DNA of 64,000 nucleotides from an uncultured Holophaga sp. (GCF_963677305.1 NZ_OY781925.1:247501-311500), one strand, 5' to 3'; positions 1 through 11,708 are shown, counted from the stretch's first letter. The notes: generated from the sequence alone by a model not told the origin. Program-made: numbers and translations.

Positions 1-1581
1 CCACCCTTCGACCATGCTCAGAGCCCGGTCCGCCAACTCCGCCGTGATCTGCTGCCGCTTGAAGAGCTCCATGAGGCTCATGCCAGCCGTCAAGTTGAGC
101 CCAGCCTCCCTGGCCAAGGCTCCGAAGGGATTGGAGGGTGCCACCCAGACGGCTTCGCATCCGCTTCGGAGCCTGGCCCGCCGCGTCAGCTTCCCTTCAA
201 TCAAGGCCAGCTCCCGCGAGGTGAGAGCCCCCACCTCGCGCGCCACTGCCAGGAGTCGCTCGTCCGCCAGGTCGCAGGCCAGGCCCAGCCGGTGCTCGGC
301 ACGCGCGGTGAGCATCCGGTAGGGCTCGTCGATGCCCTTGGTGACAAGGTCATCCACCATCACCCCGATATAGGCCCTGTCCCGCCCAAGAAGCACCGGG
401 TCCAGGCCCTGAAGCCACCTTGCAGCGTTGATGCCGGCCAGGACTCCCTGCCCGGCGGCTTCCTCATAGCCCGTGGTGCCGTTGACCTGACCTGCGAACC
501 ACACCCCCTCGAGCCCCTCCATCCGGAGGTCCCTATTCAGCTGGAGGGGATCGAAGCTGTCGTATTCGATGGCGTAGCCTGGCCTGAGGATTTCGGCCCC
601 CTCGAAGCCCGGCAGGCTCCTGACCATCTGGAACTGCACATCCACCGGCATGGAGGTCGAGAGCCCGGCAAGGTAGATCTCATCGGTCTCAAGGGAGTCC
701 GGTTCCACGAAGATCTGATGGCTGCCCTTGTCCGGAAACTTGACGAACTTGTCCTCGATGGAGGGGCAATAGCGGGGCCCCACTCCCTCGATGTGCCCCC
801 CGTACATGGACGAGCGCTTCAGATTCTCCCGGATCACCCGCTCGGTCCCGGCCGTGGTGTGGACGATGTGGCAGTCAACCTGGGGTTGGGGGATGGACTC
901 GCTGAAAAAGCTGAAGGGCCGGGGGGGACGGTCCCCGGGCTGCGCCTCCAGCCTGGAGAAGTCGATGCTTCCCCGGGCGATCCGAGGGCTGGTGCCGGTC
1001 TTCAGGCGGCGATGCCGCAAGCCCAGAGCGGCCAACTGATCAGCCAGATGGGTGGAGGGAGGCTCCCCTGCGCGCCCCGAGGGGATCCTTCGATCCCCCA
1101 GGAGGACGAAGCCGTTGAGAAAGGTGCCCGCAGTGATCACCACGGCCCGGCAGGGCAGGAAAGAGCCATCCAGGAGTTCCACCCCCTCCAGACCCCGGGT
1201 GCCTTCAGCCCACCGAAGACCTGCCGCCATGCCTTGGCGCAGGTGCAGGTTGGGGGTGTGCTCCAGCAGATGGCGGGCAGCGTTCCGGTATTTCACACGG
1301 TCTGCCTGGGCCCGCGGCCCCCGCACCGCCACTCCGCGACTGGCATTGAGCATCCGGAAGTGGATACCCGTTGCGTCGGTCAGGCGCCCCATGGCCCCAC
1401 CGAGCACATCCAGCTCCCGGACCATGTGCCCCTTGCCCACGCCACCGATCGAGGGATTGCAGCTCATCTGTCCGATCTGGTCCAGATTCAGGGTGAGGAG
1501 GGTGGTGGACACACCCATCCGGGCGGCGATCTGCGCAGCCTCAATCCCGGCGTGACCGCCCCCGATGACCACAAGCTGCAT
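1..1581 (-). CDS. mnmG: tRNA uridine 5-carboxymethylaminomethyl modification enzyme MnmG, 3' end cut by window edge
   Basis: MnmG (GidA) works with MnmE to install the cmnm5 group on wobble uridine-34 of tRNAs, using FAD and methylene-tetrahydrofolate. The ATG at 1581 gives an N-terminal FAD-binding loop GGGHAGIEAA (residues 7-16), then the family signature CNPSIGGVGKGH (41-52). Further on are the AGQVNGTTGYEEAAGQG block and a region reading GVMVDDLVTKGIDEPYRML. All are diagnostic of MnmG. About 527 codons are visible and the family is usually about 620 aa, so roughly the last 90-100 residues lie left of the window. The visible C-terminal stretch (VEGW) is where the MnmE-binding helical domain should continue. 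It is the last gene of a minus-strand run after the YtxH and DUF948 genes. Confidence 0.96.
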   Translation of the reverse strand, partial: MQLVVIGGGHAGIEAAQIAARMGVSTTLLTLNLDQIGQMSCNPSIGGVGKGHMVRELDVLGGAMGRLTDATGIHFRMLNASRGVAVRGPRAQADRVKYRNAARHLLEHTPNLHLRQGMAAGLRWAEGTRGLEGVELLDGSFLPCRAVVITAGTFLNGFVLLGDRRIPSGRAGEPPSTHLADQLAALGLRHRRLKTGTSPRIARGSIDFSRLEAQPGDRPPRPFSFFSESIPQPQVDCHIVHTTAGTERVIRENLKRSSMYGGHIEGVGPRYCPSIEDKFVKFPDKGSHQIFVEPDSLETDEIYLAGLSTSMPVDVQFQMVRSLPGFEGAEILRPGYAIEYDSFDPLQLNRDLRMEGLEGVWFAGQVNGTTGYEEAAGQGVLAGINAARWLQGLDPVLLGRDRAYIGVMVDDLVTKGIDEPYRMLTARAEHRLGLACDLADERLLAVAREVGALTSRELALIEGKLTRRARLRSGCEAVWVAPSNPFGALAREAGLNLTAGMSLMELFKRQQITAELADRALSMVEGW

Positions 1582-1666
1582 GACGACTCCTCGCCCTCCA
1601 GTCTAGAGCAAGGCACCGGTCGCAGAGGGGTGGGTGCCTCTCAGCACCCGTTCCCGGCTTCCTGGG

Positions 1667-1888
1667 TCAGGAGACCTCCCCACCCTGAGTATCCTTCCCC
1701 TCTCCGGGGCAGCAGCACTCCTTGATGTGAGCCAGCTTGTCCTTGACCTTCCCGCCCATGTCCCGAAGATCGGCCCTCAATTCTGGACCACTCTTGGGGG
1801 TGAGCAGGGCCACCACGGCAGCCCCCACAGCCGCTCCGGCCAGGAACAGCACCAGCGATGTCCCGATGGATCCGCGCTCGTCACTCAT
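1667..1888 (-). CDS. YtxH-domain small membrane protein
   Basis: A 73-residue protein with one hydrophobic, glycine/alanine-rich segment at about residues 8-29. A TPKSGPELRADLRDMGG stretch follows, which is the typical YtxH signature (single N-terminal membrane helix, then an amphipathic helix with a T/SPxSGxExR motif). The tail is unusual in carrying CCC (residues 59-61). Its ATG lies inside the end of the upstream DUF948 gene (8-base overlap), so the two are probably translationally coupled. YtxH and DUF948 genes are often neighbours and are linked to envelope stress in Firmicutes, but no biochemical role is established and none is claimed here. Confidence 0.8.
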   Translation of the reverse strand: MSDERGSIGTSLVLFLAGAAVGAAVVALLTPKSGPELRADLRDMGGKVKDKLAHIKECCCPGEGKDTQGGEVS

Positions 1889-2270
1889 GACTTCTCTCCT
1901 TTTCCCCGGCGGATCGCCTCCGCCGGAACAGCGATGCCGCCGCCTGGAACCCGGCCAGGAGGAGCTCCAGCCTTCCGGAACCGCCCTCCCTCCTGCCGAA
2001 CATCGCAGGAATGCTCTGGACCAGGCCCGTCAAGGTCCGGGAAAGGGTCCGGGGAAGCTCCAGGGTCTCCCCCACGACCTTGGCCATCTCCTCAGTCTGG
2101 AGACGGATGCAATGGACATCCTGGGTCATGTGGTCCAAGTCGTTCCGCGCTGTCCGGGCAAGGTCCTCCATGGCCTGCGCAGTCCGGCGAAGCTGCAGCA
2201 GCAGGGGCACCAGGAAACCCACCAGCACAATCACGGCCAGGGCCAAGATGATCTCAAGAGTCACCAACAT
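1881..2270 (-). CDS. DUF948-type membrane-anchored protein
   Basis: About 129 residues from the ATG at 2270 (MLVTLEIILALAV). An N-terminal transmembrane helix covers residues 4-26 and is followed by a long helical region (LRRTAQAMEDLARTARNDLDHM) with heptad-like spacing, the usual DUF948 architecture. A further in-frame start at 2363 would extend the gene across the divergent pssA start and adds a stretch without family similarity, so I chose 2270. It lies upstream of, and overlaps, the YtxH gene, so the pair forms a small operon heading toward mnmG. Function unknown. Confidence 0.75.
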   Translation of the reverse strand: MLVTLEIILALAVIVLVGFLVPLLLQLRRTAQAMEDLARTARNDLDHMTQDVHCIRLQTEEMAKVVGETLELPRTLSRTLTGLVQSIPAMFGRREGGSGRLELLLAGFQAAASLFRRRRSAGEKERSHE

Positions 2271-2362
2271 CACTACTCCACAAGAATGCCCGGCGCCCAA
2301 CGGCCTTATCATGAGGATAGGGTGGCCCAGGGCCACCGCCAGGGGAAATGGAGACGAAAGCA

Positions 2363-3214
2363 ATGAAACAACGCCTCAGCATCGAGGAGCGGAGAGAGCG
2401 GCGCCGCAGGGTCGTCCATCGCTCGAAGTTTGCCCTGCCCTCGGCCATCACCCTGATCTCAGTCCTTTGCGGCTTCTCCAGCGTGGTGATGTCCATGAAT
2501 GCTGCCGGAGACCACCCCAGCTGGTATTTCCGATGGGCGGCGGCCCTGCTCGTGGTGGCCGGCATCTTCGACGGCCTGGACGGACGGGTGGCCCGTGCCA
2601 CCAACACATCCACCGAATTCGGCGTCCAGCTGGACTCCCTGGCCGATGTCCTCAGCTTCGGCATGGCCCCCGCCATCCTGGCCTACCGCTTCGGTTTCTT
2701 CGCCCTGGGCATGCAGGACCATCAGCTCCGGGCCATCGGATGGGCCGCCTCCTTCTTCTTCCTGGCCTGTGGTGCGCTCCGTCTGGCCCGCTTCAATGTG
2801 CAGGTGGGCCACACCGACTCCCGCTTCTTCGTGGGCATGCCCATCCCCTCAGGGGCCGCCTGCGTCGCCTCGGTGATCCTCTTCTGGCCCCACACCCCCG
2901 CCACAGCCCTCCACGCCTATCTCTTTGCGGCCGAGCTCTTCTTCGTGGGGCTCCTGATGGTCTCCACCCTCCGCTTCCCCAGCTTCAAGAAACGGTCCCA
3001 TCACCCCCGGGCCGGCATGTGGATGATGGTCGCCTTCCTGGTCCTGCTCTGTCTGCTGGTGATCTTCCAGGAGCGCTTCTTCGCACCTTTCTTCGGGGTC
3101 TACATCCTCCTCGGACTGCTCCTGAACCTCGCTTGGCTGGCAGGCTGGCGGGGCATCCCGCTGCCCGCCGAACGGACCCACCACCACGAGAGTCCCGCCG
3201 AGACCATCCACTGA
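2363..3214 (+). CDS. pssA: CDP-diacylglycerol-serine O-phosphatidyltransferase
   Basis: Makes phosphatidylserine from CDP-diacylglycerol and serine, the first step to phosphatidylethanolamine, in the inner membrane. The CDP-alcohol phosphotransferase signature D-G-x2-A-R-x8-G-x3-D-x3-D is complete at residues 73-95 (DGRVAR, FGVQLDSLAD). Around it are several membrane helices: about 28-45, 55-70, 100-125, 155-180, and two near the C-terminus. The N-terminus is basic (EERRERRRR). An in-frame ATG at 2348 has its purine run only two bases upstream. The ATG at 2363 has GGAG at 2350-2353 with normal spacing, so I prefer 2363 (283 aa). The C-terminal segment is longer than in minimal PssA proteins. 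It converges on rqcH. Confidence 0.93.
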   Translation: MKQRLSIEERRERRRRVVHRSKFALPSAITLISVLCGFSSVVMSMNAAGDHPSWYFRWAAALLVVAGIFDGLDGRVARATNTSTEFGVQLDSLADVLSFGMAPAILAYRFGFFALGMQDHQLRAIGWAASFFFLACGALRLARFNVQVGHTDSRFFVGMPIPSGAACVASVILFWPHTPATALHAYLFAAELFFVGLLMVSTLRFPSFKKRSHHPRAGMWMMVAFLVLLCLLVIFQERFFAPFFGVYILLGLLLNLAWLAGWRGIPLPAERTHHHESPAETIH

Positions 3215-3304
3215 GGTGCAGTCTCCTGGCACCACCATGACGCCGTATAGGAGGGATGCAGGGCGCGCAGCGACCGGGCGGTCCCCCCTTTTCAGGTAGC
3301 CCGG

Positions 3305-4741
3305 CTACTCCCTGGGATAGATCCGGACACTCTTGAAGGTCTTCAGCATCACCTTGCCCGGCGGGAAGCCGCGGGGCTTGCTGACATCAGCCACCCGACA
3401 CCAGTGGACCTCCACCTTGCCGCCATCCCGGGCCTTGGAGAAGAAGGCGGCCAGCTCCGCCGCCCGCTCCAGGACCGGGCGGGGCAACTCGCTCACCCGG
3501 TCGGGATTGCGGACCACCACATGGCTGCCGGGCACCCCCGCCACATGGAGCCAGAAATCCAGGGGCGCCCCCACCTTGAAGGTGAGGTTGTCGTTGTCCG
3601 CATCCCCCTTGCCGATGAGGACCTCGAAGCCCTCCACCATCAGGCTCCGGAAGGCCTTGCCCTTCCCATCCACCCGCTTGTCCTTGCGTTCCATCTTCTT
3701 GGACTCCTGCTTCTTGGAAGGCTTCGGGACCGGCAGCGGCGGGGCGGGAACCCCGGCAGCCTCCAGCTCCCGGATCTGCCGCAGCCGCTCCCGCTCCAGG
3801 TCGGCCACCCGCTCCAGACCACGCTCCGCACGCTTGACGGCATTGAACCACTTCTGGACCGCCACCTCGGCCCTCAGACCGGGCGGCAACTCGACGCGGG
3901 TCCCGTCCAGGAGTTCCACCACCCCCTGAACATGCTGGAGCCGGTAGAGCTCGGCTCCCACCTGCTTGGCCTTTTCCCGCAAGGCCAAGGCGGCTTCATG
4001 GCGCCCCCGGTCCTTTGCCAGCGCCTCACCGTAGCGCTCCAGGCGCTGGCGCTCGGCCACGAGCTTGCGGTCCACCCCCGCCTGCTTGGGCGCCAGGAAG
4101 AGCTTCTCCGCCCGGGCCTTCGACCAGGCCCGATGGCGGTCAAAGAGGCTGCCCTCCCCCTCCAGAACCTCCGGGAGCTCTCCGGCCAGGGCGGCCCCCA
4201 ACTGCTCTCCGAAGCGCTCCCGCCATTTCCGCATGGGCGGCGAATCCAGGGCGGGCTCCGGGGCCTGCTGGGGAAAGGGTGAACCCATGCCCATCCGGGC
4301 CGGGTTGAGGTCCAGCCCATCCAGGCGCAGACCGGAGCGGCCAGGGATGGCCTGATAGGCCAGACGCGTGACCTCGATCCGTCCGGTAACAGCCGTGCGC
4401 CGGAACAGAACCGCCAGCCAGCGCTCCCTGGGATCGCCCTCCAGATCCTCCAGTCGGGCCCCCTTGAGTTCCTGTCCCCAGCGCCGGGAGAGATCCACCT
4501 TGGTCTCGCCCTTCAGCAACCTGAAAGCCTCGTCCTTCTCATGAAGGAGCCACAGCTCGGGAGCGGGGTTCAGGAGAAAGATCCAGGCGAGGCCCGGCTC
4601 CAGACCGGCCCGCCGCTCGGGAGCCCACTGGAGGATCAGGGCTCGCGGGCTGGCGAGCACATTCTGGACCTGTCCTCCGACCCTAAGACGGGCCCGGACC
4701 AGAGCGAAGAGAAGCGGTGCATCCACGCTCCAGGATCGCAT
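3305..4741 (-). CDS. rqcH: Rqc2/RqcH-type NFACT protein (ribosome-associated quality control)
   Basis: NFACT proteins of the RqcH type bind peptidyl-tRNA-carrying 50S subunits and direct C-terminal alanine tailing of stalled peptides. Evidence: an N-terminal NFACT-N-like region, a coiled-coil middle (about 190-330, rich in E/R/A), a basic linker (PKPSKKQESKKMERKDKR), and a C-terminal NFACT-R domain with LDFWLHVAGVPGSHVVVRN, the most conserved block of the family. Start chosen at 4741 (MRSWSVDAP, 478 aa). A start at 4792 would overlap the divergent nth gene. The protein is about 80-100 residues shorter than typical RqcH. In NFACT-N the usual D-R pair appears as DPRERW, so the assignment of the active pair is uncertain. 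It is divergent from nth with 41 bases between. Confidence 0.85.
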   Translation of the reverse strand: MRSWSVDAPLLFALVRARLRVGGQVQNVLASPRALILQWAPERRAGLEPGLAWIFLLNPAPELWLLHEKDEAFRLLKGETKVDLSRRWGQELKGARLEDLEGDPRERWLAVLFRRTAVTGRIEVTRLAYQAIPGRSGLRLDGLDLNPARMGMGSPFPQQAPEPALDSPPMRKWRERFGEQLGAALAGELPEVLEGEGSLFDRHRAWSKARAEKLFLAPKQAGVDRKLVAERQRLERYGEALAKDRGRHEAALALREKAKQVGAELYRLQHVQGVVELLDGTRVELPPGLRAEVAVQKWFNAVKRAERGLERVADLERERLRQIRELEAAGVPAPPLPVPKPSKKQESKKMERKDKRVDGKGKAFRSLMVEGFEVLIGKGDADNDNLTFKVGAPLDFWLHVAGVPGSHVVVRNPDRVSELPRPVLERAAELAAFFSKARDGGKVEVHWCRVADVSKPRGFPPGKVMLKTFKSVRIYPRE

Positions 4742-4782
4742 TCCGGTCGCCTCCGGTCCATGCTGGAGCCGAGGAGCCCACC

Positions 4783-5454
4783 ATGAAGCCATGGACCCCC
4801 AAGCGCCTGACCGCCCTCACGGGAGCCCTGTCCACAGCCTACCCGGACGCCCACTGCGAACTCGACCACCTCGACCCCTACCAGCTGGTGGTGGCCACCA
4901 TCCTCAGCGCCCAGTGCACCGACGCCCGGGTGAACCAAGTGACCCCTGCCCTCTTCGCCCGCTATCCCGACGCCGAGTCCCTGGCTGCTGCGGAGCTGCC
5001 CGAGCTGGAGGAGCTCATCCGCTCCACGGGGTTCTTCCGCAACAAGGCGAAGAACCTCATCGGGATGGCCCGGGGCCTGGTGGAGCGCCACGGGGGCCGG
5101 GTCCCTGACACCCAGGAAGCCCTGGCAGCCCTGCCAGGGGTCGGCCAGAAGACGGCCAACGTGGTCCTGGCCAATGCCTTCAGGATCCCCGCCCTGGCGG
5201 TGGACACCCACATCTTCCGGGTCGCCCGACGGCTCGGGCTCTCGACGGGCCACACACCCGAAAAGGTCGAGGCCGATCTCTGCGCCCTCTTCCCCAGGGA
5301 GAGCTGGATCGAACTCCACCACCTGCTGATCTTCCATGGACGCCGGACCTGCGACGCCCGGAAGCCCGCCTGCACCCTCTGTTGCCTGGAATCGGAGTGC
5401 CCCACCGGCCAGGGCCTCATGCCCGATCCCCACACCGGCCGCTCCCTGGCCTGA
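4783..5454 (+). CDS. nth: Endonuclease III (DNA glycosylase/AP lyase)
   Basis: Base-excision repair enzyme that removes oxidised pyrimidines and cuts the abasic site. The 223-residue product has the helix-hairpin-helix motif LPGVGQKTANVVLANAF with its catalytic Lys (the QK of GQKTA). VDTHIFRVARRLGL contains the catalytic Asp. The C-terminal [4Fe-4S] ligands follow C-x6-C-x2-C-x5-C (CDARKPACTLCCLESEC). Length matches the family (about 210-225). Start at ATG 4783 (MKPWTPKRL); an in-frame codon at 4717 would run into the divergent rqcH gene. Confidence 0.97.
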   Translation: MKPWTPKRLTALTGALSTAYPDAHCELDHLDPYQLVVATILSAQCTDARVNQVTPALFARYPDAESLAAAELPELEELIRSTGFFRNKAKNLIGMARGLVERHGGRVPDTQEALAALPGVGQKTANVVLANAFRIPALAVDTHIFRVARRLGLSTGHTPEKVEADLCALFPRESWIELHHLLIFHGRRTCDARKPACTLCCLESECPTGQGLMPDPHTGRSLA

Positions 5455-5582
5455 ACCGGGACAGGAGGGCACTCAGCAGGGCCGCCCCACCTCCACCCGG
5501 CACCGCAGGCATCCTGGCCAAGCACCTCGAGCAGGCCGCACCCCCTCGCCATGCGAGGTATGCTGTTCCCACCGGAGGCCCC

Positions 5583-6614
5583 ATGCGCACCCCTGCCCTG
5601 ACCCTGCTCATCCTCACCGCCGCCCTGGGCGCTCAGAGCGTCCCCGCCCCCCGGATCTTGGAAGCCGCCAAAGCCCGGGGACACGAGGTCATGGAAGCCA
5701 GAAGGGCCTTCATGAGCGCCGGACACAACACCAAGGACTTCCACCCTGATCTGGCGGCCCCCCTCCGTGAGGTGGAGACCCGTCTGGCTGCGGAGAAGGA
5801 CCCCGCTGACCGTCAGGCCCTCCTGGTGACCCGGTACTATTACCTGACCCTCTGCCACCAGCACCCAGAGCCCGCCTTCCTAAGGCAGCTCCTGGGAGAG
5901 GTCCCCGCCCTCTCACCGGACTGGAGCCTGGAGCCCGGCCTGCTGGCCTCCCTGATGGAGGAGGAGGACCCCGCCTGCCAGGCTTACACCGCCGTGGCCA
6001 TGGCCGGCCACCCAGATCCCGAGGTCCGCCGGAACCTCCTCTTCGACCACTTCTGGGAGCGGCTGGATGCCAAGGATGAGGCCGGCTGGCGATCCGACTA
6101 CCAGCGGCTCCTCAAGGAGTTCCCAGAGTCAGAGCAGACGAAGAAGGCCAAGGAGATCCTTGGCGGGGAGCTGAAGACCATGCCGGGACGCCCCGCACCC
6201 GCCTTCTCCATCCAGGCCCTGGACCAGCCTGGGGTCACCTACACCCTGGACACCTTCAAGGGGAGCTACCTCCTCCTGGACTTCTGGGCCACCTGGTGCC
6301 CCCCCTGCAGGGCGGAGATGCCCCACCTCCACAAGGCCTGGGCGCGTTTCAAGGGGAAGGACTTCCACATCCTGAGCCTCTCCTTCGACCGGCGGATTGA
6401 GCACATCGCGCCTTTCCGGAAGCAGGCGGCCACCCCCATGCCCTGGAGCCATGCCTATGTGCAGGGGGGCTTCACCAGCGCCCTGGCCCAGGCCTACGGC
6501 GTCAAGGGCATCCCCAAGCCCCTCCTCATCGGACCCGATGGCACCATCCTCGCCACCGGCGCCGATGTCCGGGGGGAGAACCTGGAGAAGACCCTGGAAA
6601 AGTACCTGAAGTAG
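5583..6614 (+). CDS. Secreted TlpA/ResA-like thioredoxin-fold protein
   Basis: A 343-residue protein with a signal peptide (MRTPALTLLILTAALGA, probable cleavage near residue 17). A helical N-terminal domain of about 180 residues is followed by a TlpA-like thioredoxin domain (about 200-343). The active site is WCPPC at 238-242 inside LLDFWATWCPPC, with the cis-proline loop near GIPKPLLIGPDG. It is likely a periplasmic or outer-face disulphide reductase/oxidoreductase. The specific partner cannot be told. Start set at ATG 5583, just after GGAGG (5575-5579) and giving a proper signal peptide; the longer in-frame extension has no coding character. Confidence 0.9.
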   Translation: MRTPALTLLILTAALGAQSVPAPRILEAAKARGHEVMEARRAFMSAGHNTKDFHPDLAAPLREVETRLAAEKDPADRQALLVTRYYYLTLCHQHPEPAFLRQLLGEVPALSPDWSLEPGLLASLMEEEDPACQAYTAVAMAGHPDPEVRRNLLFDHFWERLDAKDEAGWRSDYQRLLKEFPESEQTKKAKEILGGELKTMPGRPAPAFSIQALDQPGVTYTLDTFKGSYLLLDFWATWCPPCRAEMPHLHKAWARFKGKDFHILSLSFDRRIEHIAPFRKQAATPMPWSHAYVQGGFTSALAQAYGVKGIPKPLLIGPDGTILATGADVRGENLEKTLEKYLK

Positions 6615-6678
6615 CTCCGCAAGGGCCTGGATGGACTCGCCAAATGGGTTAGGTTTGGGCCAGAGACGGGAGGCTCCC

Positions 6679-7341
6679 ATGGAAGACCCCAGGCCCCGGC
6701 AGGATGTCGATGATCTGGAAGGCAGGATCCGCGAGGCCCTCGAGCGGGGCGAGGACATCCGCGAGCTCGTCCGACAGCTCACCCTGAAGCGGATGAGCGA
6801 GCTCACCCAGGACCTCGGTTCCCTCCGGGCCATCGCCAGCGCGGTGATCCGTGGCGCGAAGGCCGGAGTGCGGAAGGATCTCGAGCGCTCCCAGGACCAG
6901 ACCGGACTCGCCGTCCAACGGCTGAAGGAGGCTGTGGCCGGTCTTGACGCCGCCCTCTCCCAGTTCGCCCTGGCCTCCAGGCTGGCCCTTGAGGAGGCCG
7001 CCAGCCGTGCCCGCCAGCTCCCCAAGGCTGACCTGGACAGGATCCGCCAGGACCTGGAAAGCCTGGATCCCCTCTTCTTCGAGGCCCTGGAGGAGGCGGG
7101 CGAGCCCGACAGCCTGGGACGCATCCTGAGGGATCTCGCCGGGCATCTCCGGACCCAGGGCACTTCGGTTGGGGCACAGGCCCAGGAAAGTCTGACTGCC
7201 CTCGGAATCCAGGTGGAACGTGCAGGCAGATCCCAGGCCCAGGTGGGGGCCCAGCTCGCCCAGGGGGGTCTGGGCCTGATCCGGCAGCTCACCGCCGGTG
7301 CCCTGACGGGCCTGGCGGATCGGATCCAGCCCAGGCGTTGA
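6679..7341 (+). CDS. Helical protein of unknown function preceding an AarF/UbiB kinase (DUF6781-like)
   Basis: A 220-residue, strongly helical, charged protein (DLEGRIREALERGEDIRELVRQLTLKR at the start) without a signal peptide or clear membrane helix. A glycine-rich stretch lies near 190-210. The N-terminal pattern resembles proteins I recall as DUF6781, but this is from memory and not verified. Start chosen at ATG 6679 behind GGGAGG (6669-6674) rather than the in-frame ATG at 6631, which has no ribosome site. The kinase gene begins four bases after its stop, so the two are almost certainly co-expressed. The helical protein may assist or be regulated by the kinase. Confidence 0.7.
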   Translation: MEDPRPRQDVDDLEGRIREALERGEDIRELVRQLTLKRMSELTQDLGSLRAIASAVIRGAKAGVRKDLERSQDQTGLAVQRLKEAVAGLDAALSQFALASRLALEEAASRARQLPKADLDRIRQDLESLDPLFFEALEEAGEPDSLGRILRDLAGHLRTQGTSVGAQAQESLTALGIQVERAGRSQAQVGAQLAQGGLGLIRQLTAGALTGLADRIQPRR

Positions 7342-7345
7342 ACCG

Positions 7346-9061
7346 ATGCTGCTCCAGGCCATGGCCTCCATGAGGGATCTCGGGCGACTGCACGAGATCG
7401 CTTCAGTCCTCATCCGCTATGGGTTTGGTGATCTGGTGCGCCGTCTTGGGCTGGCCACCCCTTTGGAGAAGGCCGGAAGGGTGCTCCACTGGCACGGCGC
7501 CGAGGAGCTGCTCCACCTCCCACCCGCCTCCCGGGCCAGACGGATCCTGGAGGAGCTGGGACCGACCTTCATCAAGCTGGGCCAGATCCTGGCCACCCGA
7601 GTCGACCTCCTGGACCCGGACTGGACGGAGGAATTCAGCAAGCTCTTGGATAGCGCCCCCCCCGTTCCGCAGGAGGCCGTCCTTGCCCTCCTGACGGAGG
7701 CCCTGGGCGCCCCACCGGGAACCTGCTTTGCGGCCTTCGACCCGGAGCCCATGGCTGCCGGCTCCATCGCCCAGGTCCACCGGGCCCGCCTCAAGGATGG
7801 CAGCGCCGTTGTGGTCAAGGTTCGCCGTCCCGGCATCCGCACCATCATCGAAGCGGATCTCCGCTGGCTGGCCAAGCTTGCAGAGCTGGCCGAGGCGGAG
7901 CGCACGGAGCTGGCCTGCTTTCACCCTACGGAACTGGTGCGCCAGCTGACCCTCTCACTCCGGCGGGAGCTGGACTTCGCCAACGAGTGCCGCAACGCCG
8001 AGCGTGTCGCCGCAAGCTTTGCGGGCTACAACGACCCCCAGGAGCCCCAGAATCCAGCCGAACCGGTCATCCTCGTCCCCAAGATCCACTGGGACTGGGT
8101 GCGGGATGGGGTCTGCGTCCAGGAGCTGGTCCAGGGCATCCCGGGACGGGATCTGGCCGCGGTAGGCCAAGCCGGCCTGGACCGGGGACTCCTCGCCCGC
8201 CGCGGAGCCCGGGCGATCCTGAAGATGATCGTGGAAGACGGCTTCTTCCACGCCGATCCCCACCCCGGGAACATCTTCTACCTCACGCGTAACCGCATCG
8301 AGTTCATCGACTTCGGCATGATGGGACGCCTCACGGCAGAGCGGCGGGACCAGCTGACCCGCTTCCTCCTCGGGCTGGTCCAAGACGACCCCGCCTTGGT
8401 GGCCGAAGTCCTGACGGACTGGACCGGCGGCGGCCCCGTGGATGAGACCGCCCTCCTCCTGGAGATCCAGAGCTTCGTGGACCAGTACCATGGGGTGCCC
8501 CTGAAGCAGCTCAACCTGGGGGCCATGCTCTCCGATCTGGCCAATCTCATGCGCCAGCAGGGCTTGACCTTGCCCTCCGACCTGGCCCTGCTCATCAAGG
8601 CCTTCATTTCCCTGGAAGGCATGGGGCGCGAGCTGGACCCGGACTTCGACATGGTCAGCCAGGCCCTGCCCCTCCTGGAGCAGGCCATGCGGCGCCGCTA
8701 CCACCCCCAGGCCATGGCGCAGCGGAGCTGGAGGACCCTCCATGAGCTCCTCAGCCTGCTGACCGGGCTTCCCGGCGACCTCTCACGTCTGCTCCGGGCG
8801 GCCCGGAGGGGCAGGCTGGAGATCCACATCGATGTGACCCACCTCAAGCGGGTGGGCAACCAGCTCGACCGCGCCGCCAACCGGATAACCATCGGCATCG
8901 TGGTGGCCGCCCTCATCATCGGCTCCTCCATCGTGATGACGGTCCCGGGGGGCCCCACCCTCTTCGGCCTCCCGATCTTCGGCCTTGTGGGCTTCCTCAT
9001 CGCCACCATCGGTGGTATCTGGCTGCTGGTGTCCATATGGAGGACCAGGAAGGAGGAGTGA
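7346..9061 (+). CDS. ABC1/AarF/UbiB family atypical kinase
   Basis: 571 residues. The KxGQ signature KLGQ (77-80) sits in FIKLGQILATR, the alanine-rich loop AAGSIAQVH (137-145) replaces the usual glycine loop, and a VVVKVRRPG strand carries the ATP lysine. The catalytic HADPHPGNIF and metal-binding FIDFGMMGRL motifs follow. Two transmembrane helices close the protein (about 515-535 and 540-562). This order is the UbiB/AarF architecture; family members act as ATPases supporting ubiquinone biosynthesis or lipid homeostasis at the inner membrane. No quinone genes are adjacent, so a direct quinone role is an inference. Coupled to the helical protein upstream; converges on mutS. Confidence 0.93.
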   Translation: MLLQAMASMRDLGRLHEIASVLIRYGFGDLVRRLGLATPLEKAGRVLHWHGAEELLHLPPASRARRILEELGPTFIKLGQILATRVDLLDPDWTEEFSKLLDSAPPVPQEAVLALLTEALGAPPGTCFAAFDPEPMAAGSIAQVHRARLKDGSAVVVKVRRPGIRTIIEADLRWLAKLAELAEAERTELACFHPTELVRQLTLSLRRELDFANECRNAERVAASFAGYNDPQEPQNPAEPVILVPKIHWDWVRDGVCVQELVQGIPGRDLAAVGQAGLDRGLLARRGARAILKMIVEDGFFHADPHPGNIFYLTRNRIEFIDFGMMGRLTAERRDQLTRFLLGLVQDDPALVAEVLTDWTGGGPVDETALLLEIQSFVDQYHGVPLKQLNLGAMLSDLANLMRQQGLTLPSDLALLIKAFISLEGMGRELDPDFDMVSQALPLLEQAMRRRYHPQAMAQRSWRTLHELLSLLTGLPGDLSRLLRAARRGRLEIHIDVTHLKRVGNQLDRAANRITIGIVVAALIIGSSIVMTVPGGPTLFGLPIFGLVGFLIATIGGIWLLVSIWRTRKEE

Positions 9062-9127
9062 CAGTAAGCAGGGCATTCAAGCGGACCCTGGTCCCTCCTT
9101 GATGTCTGGCGGAACCCGGGCAGGGGC

Positions 9128-11671
<2,544 letters not shown>

Positions 11672-11680
11672 GGGACCCCT

Positions 11681-11708
11681 GTAAAAGGCGGCTTACGCCG
11701 CCTTTTAC
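11681..11708 (-). terminator. Perfect 12-bp stem-loop between bfr and mutS
   Basis: Arms GTAAAAGGCGGC and GCCGCCTTTTAC pair perfectly around a 4-base loop, and the 3' arm ends in TTTT, as in an intrinsic terminator. On the minus strand it lies downstream of bfr (stop at 11797). It also ends only 9 bases before the mutS ATG, so it is either a bfr terminator partly read through or a hairpin in the mutS leader. A GATAAT -10-like hexamer (11714-11709) touches its upstream edge. Confidence 0.75.

Noticed and set aside
292..1725. Long plus-strand ORF antisense to mnmG
   Set aside because: High GC gives long open frames opposite real genes; mnmG motifs on the minus strand are unmistakable.
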